From the NCBI GenBank assembly GCA_002749535.1, contig MZZL01000395.1:306543-370542 (forward strand): a stretch of 64,000 nt of DNA. Reading direction: 5' to 3'. Below the pieces are notes generated by a model. The model was given only the letters and a program-made list of their open reading frames with translations. It did no database searches and was not told the DNA's origin. The position numbers and the translations under genes are program-made. The DNA is from Apophysomyces variabilis. Lineage: Eukaryota; Mucoromycota; Mucoromycetes; Mucorales; Mucoraceae. This document shows, in pieces, positions 56,601 through 64,000 of the stretch; the stretch's first letter is position 1; each line of letters opens with the position of its first letter.

Positions 56601-58250
56601 CAGTACTTCCACCTTGCGACTGAGAGTAAAGGGAAAATGGAGGCATCACAAATTATTGCTATAACCCTACGGGCTAAGTCTACCTATCGTCAAGCTACAG
56701 AATCAGTGAATAGGGGCAGTGCTACCTTGAAAACGTAAAAACGAAGCCGTCTGCTAAAGGAAAAAAATGCCAAGACATTGTCCATTTTTCCGGATGAGGA
56801 TATTAAAGCCGCTGCTTTTTTTGGTCACAAAACCTGCCATGTGCTGGTCGCCGTCCTCAATCGTTATAAAAGCATTTAAGGAATGTCGTATTTCCCAACT
56901 TTGTTCTGGACGATACTTTGGTATCAGAGAATACTGTCCGTAAATTCATGCGAAGGTAGGGATACAAATACAAAGAAGGCGGAAAAAAATGTACGAAGAT
57001 TAACCGCCTAAATAAACAACTGAATTATTTCTAGGTTTACAAAGATGGTCATGGACGCGAAGATGCGAAGGAGTATAGAAAAGCCTGGGCCGCAAGGATG
57101 AAGAACTACAAAGAAAAGACGGGAATATACAGTTGGGGAGAACATGGATATTGTCTGGCCCACCTAAGCTCAATGAAGGCGAGAAAAGATATATGCTTAT
57201 CATACATGATGAGCACTTGTTTTACTTGAACGAACATCGTCGCAAAGGTGTGGCTGGCGGATGGGGAGAGCACACTGTGGGAGAAGCGCCATGGCGGCTC
57301 ACTTATGGTCAGCGAATTTCTGTGCCCATTCCATGGCCTACTTTATACACCACCAGGAATTGGTGAAAGATTGCTTGATCACGAAGAATGCATGGGAGAT
57401 CATCTTTCCAGACGTCAATCAGGACGAATTCTGAAGAAGTAAGGACATGTTCAGGCAACTTGCAGAGAAGGCAATTCCGATTTGGTCTACTTCACCATGA
57501 TTGTACAGGTAATCGATACTCTAAGATTATCTTTTTAGCGGTGTTTGTGTTTGATCAGAGTAGTAGCTCGAATGCCTACTTGCCCCATTCCTTTTCTGTC
57601 AGTAGTATGACGCTATATCCGGGACTTGTAAGAGAAAGATTCTGACAGAAACACTCTTTTTAAGCCAGGATATTACGCTGAAAACTATAGAACGAACGTT
57701 TCAGACGATGTACTTTATGTGAGAAAGGAAAAAAGTACTTTAAAAGACTCAGAATGGTAAGCTTTATTTTAAGGTTTTTCTGTCTAATTGTTGGCGCACA
57801 TCATTAAGGAATGTGGGCTATGGAAATAAGGGCTTAAGCTGAATTATGAGTAAAACTTACCAGCTGCGAATTATGAGTGTTGCGCCTGACATCTCCTTGG
57901 TTCGCACTATATTTTCTTTCGCAAAACGCTGCAATCGCGTAAGTAGTTGAGGCACATGGACGTATTTTCATGCTATACCCAAAAAATGGTTCACGATATA
58001 ACTTCACTGAATGATATCGGGATGTTGCCAAACGGCTTGCTCGAGAGACGTGCCATTATTTGTATGCTTCGCTGAAAAGAAGTATATCAGAGATAATTGA
58101 CAGTGCTGATCTTGCTACGATACGCCAACTTGGAAGAAAAAGGTGGCGATATTTTGACTCCTATCAATATAGCATAGAAGAAGAGTAGCAGAGGAAGCGG
58201 TACGAAAGAAAGTCTCGTAAAGGTTAGAAGCTACCCATAAAATCGAGTGT
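56600..58250 (+). pseudogene. Decayed IS630/Tc1-like DDE transposase
   Basis: Fragments in changing frames line up in transposase order. LSIFPDEDIKAAAFF and SENTVRKFMRR come from the N-terminal half. A catalytic-like MLIIHDEHLFYLNE is near 57193-57234. SLMVSEFLCPFHG follows in another frame near 57299-57337. VFVFDQSSSSNAYLPHS is near 57543-57595 with MTLYPG after it, and a late Cys/Phe-rich part (CCAPDIS, FSFAKRC) is near 57881-57937. Stops and frameshifts interrupt every segment, so no protein can be made. The (D)ES-like and FDQSSS signatures match DDE transposases common in Mucoromycota. No terminal repeats were found. Confidence 0.65.
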
Positions 58251-59297
58251 TTGTCTCAATTAGCCCTCGCAGATAGAAATAAAAACTCTATCCATGTTTT
58301 ACTTGAGATTTGCATCAAAACAGAGCAATTTACTGCTGTTCAAGCAGAGATCAGAGCTAACACTGCGTTGATGCACAAGAATGCTTCTTAGAATATTTAT
58401 GTAATGGAGAGTAAGGAGAAAAAAGTCCGTTGTGCATGTGTTGCTTACTGAAAACTAATCATGGAGACAGCAAATAGAGCGGAATAATTGGAAGCAAGCG
58501 ACCGAACACCAGGAGTTAATATCAGCCTGGAAGAGAAGCTTGATCCTATGGATGGGTTCATGAAAGTATTGGAAGAAAAATATGACTGTAACAAATGCTC
58601 CATAAAGTACATCGGATTGGTCAGAGAGAAGCATCGTTCAGTAATATACAAAAAGCAGCGTTTTAGAATTGCTTTTCATAGATAAAGTACTTTTCACCGG
58701 TTAATTTTTGTCCCATTGGTACAACCCGCTAATTAAAATATCCTCGCTGTAGAGGCTAAATATCAGGATTAAGCACCATCACCGCCACGGGGTTTGACTG
58801 TATACGTCCGATTTCTTTACGAGGTTTCACTTAGTTTTAATAGAGATGATACTATATAGGAGTAAGCAGTTTTAGTTCTTGAGGTCCTTTAATTTCTAGG
58901 CTCTATTACTCTCCCCGATGAAATGTATTTCGCATCAGGTGTCCTAAGGTTGAAAAGCAAAAGATCAGAAAATGCGGTCATTGACGTTCTCTCTCAACTA
59001 CAAGATAACACCACAAATTACACATTTTTCTAAAAAAATCAAGCACGAATGTTCACGATCGTGTCTACAACATTAAGAACAGTATCCCTTCTAATTTATT
59101 AATGTCCTTATACATTATCCGTTGAGAATCAGAGTAGAATACTCTGGCTTAATATAGAGCGTACTTGGAGAGAACCATCTTGAATTCCACAAGAGGGAGA
59201 TTGGCATTACAGCTATCCCAGCAATAAACAAGGGCATACAGGCACGGAATCATACACGGGTCACGTCAGGCAAGTCAGAGAAGATTTCAGTTGAAAC
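58251..59297. other. Gene-poor region
   Basis: AT-rich sequence with short open frames only (for example 58445-58685 on either strand). I recognise nothing. Confidence 0.45.
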
Positions 59298-60272
59298 GTG
59301 CATAGAGGGTACAGGAAGACAGCTTCCATATCCAGATCCCCAAAAGCTAAAGACACTCTGGAATCCGAACTATAGAAGTAACCTGCTGAAGATACACGGA
59401 CAACAGATAGCGAATCACCACCGACTCTATGTCCTGACAACCGGCGGATGTCAAATGTAGCTTTCAATATTTTGAAAAGGAAAATAAAAACTTCACAGTA
59501 TTGACCACTCGGCGAGATGGCAGCAGTTACTTCCTGTTCCGTATGCACTATTCGTATATGTACTGAGCAATCCTGGAAAACTACGCATTGTTTGAGTCAA
59601 GACAATCTTTGAGTTTCCATAATATACTTATCTGAAAACAAAACTCTGTTGTCGTATGTGCACAGAGGGTACAGGAAGACAACTTCCATATCCAGATCCC
59701 CAAAAGCTAAAGACACTCTGGAATCCGAACTATAGAAGTAACCTGCTGAAGATACACGGACAACAGATAGCGAATCACCACCGACTCTGTGTCCTGACAA
59801 CCGGCGGATGTCAAATGTAGCTTTCAGTACTTTGAAAAGGAAAATAAAAACTTCACAGTATTGACCACTCGGCGAGATGGCAGCAGTTACTTCCTGTTCC
59901 ATATGCACTGTTCGTATATGCACGGAGCAATCCTGGAAAACTACGCATTGTTTGAGTCAAGACAATCTTTGAGTTTCCATAACATACTTATCTGAAAACA
60001 AAACTCTGTTGTCGTATGTGCACAGAGGGTACAGGAAGACAACTTCCATATCCAGATCCCCAAAAGCTAAAGAACTCTGGAATCCGAACTATGGAAGTAA
60101 CCTGCTGAAGATACACGGACAACAGATAGCGAATCACCACCGACTCTATGTCCTGACAACCGGCGGATGTCAAATGTAGCTTTCAATATTTTGAAAAGGA
60201 AAATAAAAACATCAAAGCATTGACCACTCGGCGAGATGGCAGCAGTTACTTCCTGTTCCATGTGCTCTGTTC
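59298..60272. repeat. Tandem repeat, three copies of a 360-bp unit
   Basis: Copies start at about 59301, 59661 and 60021, exactly 360 bp apart; the third is cut at about 60272. They differ by a few substitutions. On the minus strand each copy encodes the same protein-like segment (EQEVTAAISPSGQYCEVFIF, then IRRLSGHRVGGDSLSVVRV). It is open in copies 1 and 2. In copy 3 it is split by a one-base loss near 60073. 360 is a multiple of three, so the frame is kept from copy to copy, but stops prevent a continuous reading. No family was recognised. Confidence 0.9.
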
Positions 60273-60370
60273 AATTTCCGATTCGATGAAGTTGCAAGCT
60301 ACAGTTGGGCAAGAAGACTATAAGCGTCTCAAGGAAAGGGAGTGATAGACATGCAGTGACTCGTACCAGA

Positions 60371-60682
60371 TTACTTCGAGAAAAAGGGATTCGCAGCAAA
60401 AACAAGAAAGAATCCGTTTAATGCGCTAGGGACAGCCTTCAAATCAGAAAGCAGAGAGAATGCAATTGTTTGAGCGATGACGTACAACGCTTGCATATAC
60501 AGAATAAGTAAAAAAAGCAGCATTCGAATGCAACAGAATGCAACAGAAAGAGCTGTGACACCGATGACTAGTTTTGAAGGAACATGCACCGATAGAGCAA
60601 TGAATTGCCACCAAGTCAGCGCTGTGCCAGCCGCAGGAAGTGATATCCAGCTGCAAAAACTTGTGACAACAGGTATGATCAT
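60371..60682 (-). CDS. Possible small membrane protein (tentative)
   Basis: The 103-codon frame encodes two or three hydrophobic stretches (LVIGVTALSVAFCCIRMLLF, then LLILYMQALYVIAQ). It lies just upstream, on the minus strand, of the 360-bp repeats. It has no recognised family, and on AT-rich DNA a chance hydrophobic frame is quite possible. Confidence 0.2.
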   Translation of the reverse strand: MIIPVVTSFCSWISLPAAGTALTWWQFIALSVHVPSKLVIGVTALSVAFCCIRMLLFLLILYMQALYVIAQTIAFSLLSDLKAVPSALNGFFLVFAANPFFSK

Positions 60683-61095
60683 TGTTCGATGGCAGCGTTG
60701 AATGGGAGAAAAGACGAACCATACAACTGAAGCGTGTTAAAAGGTTTGGACAATCAAACATTAACGTGACATGGATGGCGCATGCTGGGCAATTTGTTTA
60801 ATCTTTCCCTTTAATGTTTCACAGTAGCGGAGTATGTCGTTTTTCTTATGCAACAGTTGGGGACCGCCAAATTGAACCCTGTTATGTGTTTCAGCGGCTT
60901 ACACATGAACTGTATATATAAAACCTGTAATGCTGTTTCTTAACAATATCTACCTGTCACTAAGACATGCTCTTTTCGAAGTTAGAGCATAATTGGTGTT
61001 GGTTGCTTTGACTCATTTTCAACGGAATCTAGAATATTGCTGCGTGTCCAATACTTACATGTTTTGATATGGTTACACTAAAGGGGGTTTTTTAT

Positions 61096-61476
61096 TGTTG
61101 CCGAACTACAGATGAAATTTGATTTTGATTGGGGGGAGGGGGAAGACACAAGGGCGCGTGAACACTGCGCTTATCTAAGCATGTTTGCTCTCGCCAGATC
61201 ACAAAGGACTTTTTAGATCATACAAGAGAAAGCATATATTTCTACTACAACTAGCGTTTGGTAACAGGTAAAGCCAGAGGTGGTCTTGAGTTGGGTGCTC
61301 GGGGAAAGGTACTGCCACCGGAGTAGCTCACACGGACAAGGACAGGAAGAAGAAGAGAATACGGCATCACGGCTCTTGCGGCGGGACTCGAACCAAGGTT
61401 GGTCAGAAAGGAACAGAAATATCAAGCAACCTATCTAGTTGCGGCAGGGGACAAGGCCCCTGTTGCCGAACTACAG
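61096..61476 (-). mobile_element. Probable tRNA-derived SINE with 16-bp target-site duplication
   Basis: TGTTGCCGAACTACAG occurs at 61096-61111 and 61461-61476 as direct flanks of a 349-bp insert. Read on the minus strand, the insert begins GGGGCCTTGTCCCCTGCCGC. It holds a Pol III B-box-like GGTTCGAGTCCCGC (complement of about 61380-61393) some 35 bp after an A-box-like CTAGATAGGTTGC. It ends with short repeats (CAATCAAAATCAAAT). Head, body, repetitive tail and long duplication are the layout of a SINE. The tRNA part does not fold as an intact tRNA, and the A box is imperfect. Confidence 0.6.
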
Positions 61477-64000
61477 CGGACATGAAATCTTACAAACAGT
61501 AAAATCATATGCGTAGGCACATTACTGGAAATCTTTCATAAGGAAGCATAGTGCAACGATATGCATTACGCCAGCCGATATATATCATTGATGGCTTGTT
61601 ATAATTAAGCTGCATTCTTTTTGGGAGAAACTACGCGGCAATTAAAACATACCTTTGTACCAGCGAATAAGATGAGTTTGCGCTGAGTGGCTAGTGGTTT
61701 TGCACTGGTACTGTAACAGAATATCCACAGTTGGGAAGGAAACAACTCTTTGCCTTGTACTGTACATAGCCCAAATCTTGCTCAACTATACTATGGTCTC
61801 TCCGGCTTGTGACAATAGTTACTCAAATCCAATTATATTGAGCTAAACGAAACGAACTGACATGACTTATCGTCATGGCTGAGTTTTCATATTCCCTTAG
61901 CAGCAAGTAAACTTTGGTGTCAGCTATGGATGATGCATTAGAGAATCAAACAATTTACCTATTGGTGTTGCATGGACAAATATGTAATAAAAGAGACAGA
62001 CGCTTTCTGATACGGAGTGCTTTGATGCTAGGTGTGTATTCAAATCCTTGAGCCATATACAAAAATAGCCATAGATGTCACAGTCGAGCAAGCGTAAAAG
62101 AATGATGTTTCACGAGGCTAACACGAACGTTGAGCAAGCAACAGAACATTAAGCATGAATTAGCTGTCTCGATCAGTAATTATGCAGATAACGTGTTGCC
62201 TTTTAATTTTTTTCATCAGCATTCGTAGTATACGCAAGGCCCCTGGCGGTCGAACAGACAAAAGTGAATACATCAATGAAGTGATTGTTCAAATTTTTGA
62301 TATATTTAGATGTATACATGTATATCTCTATATTTACAGTCAATGTACGACACTCTAGAAATATTTCTGAACAGAAAGCCAGAGATATGGATTGGATACC
62401 AAATTAAAGAATTTGAGACGGCCAGTATCGAAAACCTCTATTCAACCAATGATCTTTTTAGCAGGTAGCACAGCCATCTACATAGCCAGCTGGGAATAAA
62501 TATTTTACAGAACAGTTATTTTTTCATTTTATAATTAAAAGGTTGCAATCCATAACAGCATGGAATAAACGCGCATTGCATGTCCCCGTCGCGGACAGTG
62601 TCATCCGCTAGGGTATCTTACCATTCAACACCACAGCGATGCAATATCATAATCATTGGTTAGGCCGGGTAAAGGTATCCTGCACCATAACGAATAATTA
62701 CCAAGGGATAAAAAAAAAGCGTGTTTGCTACTGCATCATTCATGCGCATGCAGCTAAGAAGCAAACTACCCTAGATTTGTCAGACACTAGCCTGAGGCTC
62801 GAATATCTTTAAATATACATTGCTTTTGTGAAAACTAACAACAATGACTATTATCGCGTCATCAGCCAAGATTTCCGTCATCGCGACCCTACGCAATATA
62901 TTATGGCATAAGGTAATTGACGATTTCATGCACTGACTAGCCGCTCCTTTGCCTTCCTTCCAATATTTACGATTCATGTCTCGATCTAAACTTTTTAACT
63001 GTCTACTTGTCTACGGAGGTCATACTGAGAGACATTGTCCTTTGGTTAATCTATTTTAGATCGATTTATCCATTGAAAAATCGGCTCGTTTTATAGGGCA
63101 CCTGAGAGTCGTTCGGTTTGTCTTTTGTGGGTGGTCGCATCAATAAAGCTTCTTAACACATTTCAACAAAATATACTCCCCGATTATTCGTCTACAATGG
63201 TTAAAGTTCTTTTGCATTAATGAGCAAACTATAACGCATTAATTTCGTAAGTAAAAAGGAGAGAGACTATGTATTTTACTTGTGTTTATGCTCATTTAAT
63301 TCACTTTTTGGGGGCAGATTGTTTGTTTGCCAAAGTAGCTTTTTGAGCAGCGCAAACGATTGAAATCCAGTACTGAATTTACAAACTGTACACAAAAAAA
63401 CTACTCAGCTTACCGGTTGCTTGAAGTTCCGTTACAAGAACCAGCTAGTGTCCTATCCTCTTTACAGTAGTAAAGCTCCATCAAATAAACATAGCACTAT
63501 AATTTTTCTTTGCTGTATTGACAGACTTGAAAGCTTATATGCGAGTAAGACGACGTTTCAGCGCGTTGGTGCGATGAACTTGGATCTCTCTAGCTGATCA
63601 AATTTTTAATGATTTCATCCATGGTACCCGTCTCTGAAGGCCAGTTATTTCAGCTTCTAATTTCTAGAAAGGAATTTCTTCTAAATATTCACCATGCATT
63701 ATTGCTATGATAAATGTTTTCCGAAGTATAAAGTAAAAAACCCACACGCAGGTCCTGTAGCAAGATAACTGGTTTGTATTCGATGCGATCCCACAAATTA
63801 GCCTTGGATGAAGGGCAATGGTTTTGGAATGGTTTACACTTGATGGAAAATGAAGTGCTTTTTGCTTTCCCTTGTCTGCTTTCAGCAATTCGGACGCTGA
63901 CAGAAATTATATATGCATTGAAATGCAAGACAATCGCTTATCTGGTTCTTTTTTCGCGCTGCTAACAGAAATTCTGATGTACATACCTCGGATAAAACGT
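61477..64000. other. Gene-poor region to the window end
   Basis: 2.5 kb, AT-rich. Short open frames at 62780-62977 (-) and 63664-63965 (both strands) have no recognisable content. I see no RNA gene or element here. Confidence 0.4.

Noticed and set aside
61375..61400. Possible tRNA gene (GGACTCGAACC-type T-loop on the minus strand)
   Set aside because: The T-stem and acceptor arms do not pair, and the 5' half does not fold. It fits better as the B box of a SINE.

Overview
This window is nuclear DNA from a filamentous fungus, most probably Mucoromycota (Mucorales-like). Genes carry several short introns (about 45-100 nt, GT-AG plus one GC-AG), spacers are AT-rich, and the proteins are clear fungal homologues. 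I recognised no rRNA, no intact tRNA and no CRISPR. Splice sites were placed by eye from reading frame, phase and family conservation.

Housekeeping block 1 (1-10.5 kb) holds the 3' part of a formin, an AMFR/gp78-type ER ubiquitin ligase, TIM9 and TOM40 as a divergent pair, and a Met30/SconB-like F-box WD40 protein. Accessory block 1 (10.5-24.4 kb) holds two HET-like genes, the second frameshifted. Between them sits a nearly complete 3.6-kb DNA transposon with terminal inverted repeats and a 9-bp target-site duplication. It encodes a MULE-type transposase with a GCM-like zinc finger and a second protein resembling a ubiquitin-specific protease. A small Cys-rich secreted protein and a possible broken secreted gene follow.

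Housekeeping block 2 (24.4-31.4 kb) holds a mitochondrial-type asparaginyl-tRNA synthetase, a cationic amino acid transporter, a BIM1-like (X325) GPI-anchored copper protein and a CTR copper transporter. The last two are neighbours, and TTTGCTC motifs lie upstream of both.

Accessory block 2 (31.4-64 kb) is gene-poor. It holds a 240-bp duplication, a nine-exon orphan gene with a PD-(D/E)XK-like signature, a third HET-like gene, and a large palindrome. The palindrome has 3.6-kb arms that match throughout the parts compared; each arm carries the same intronless, bacterial-looking AA10 LPMO (GbpA-like), separated by a 5.2-kb loop. Further right are a second orphan nuclease-like gene, a decayed IS630/Tc1-type transposase, 360-bp tandem repeats and a probable tRNA-derived SINE with a 16-bp target duplication. 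The last 2.5 kb shows nothing I recognise.

The strongest candidates for something undescribed are the transposon carrying a USP-like protease, the palindromic AA10 duplication, the variable-insert HET-like family and the two orphan nuclease-like genes.
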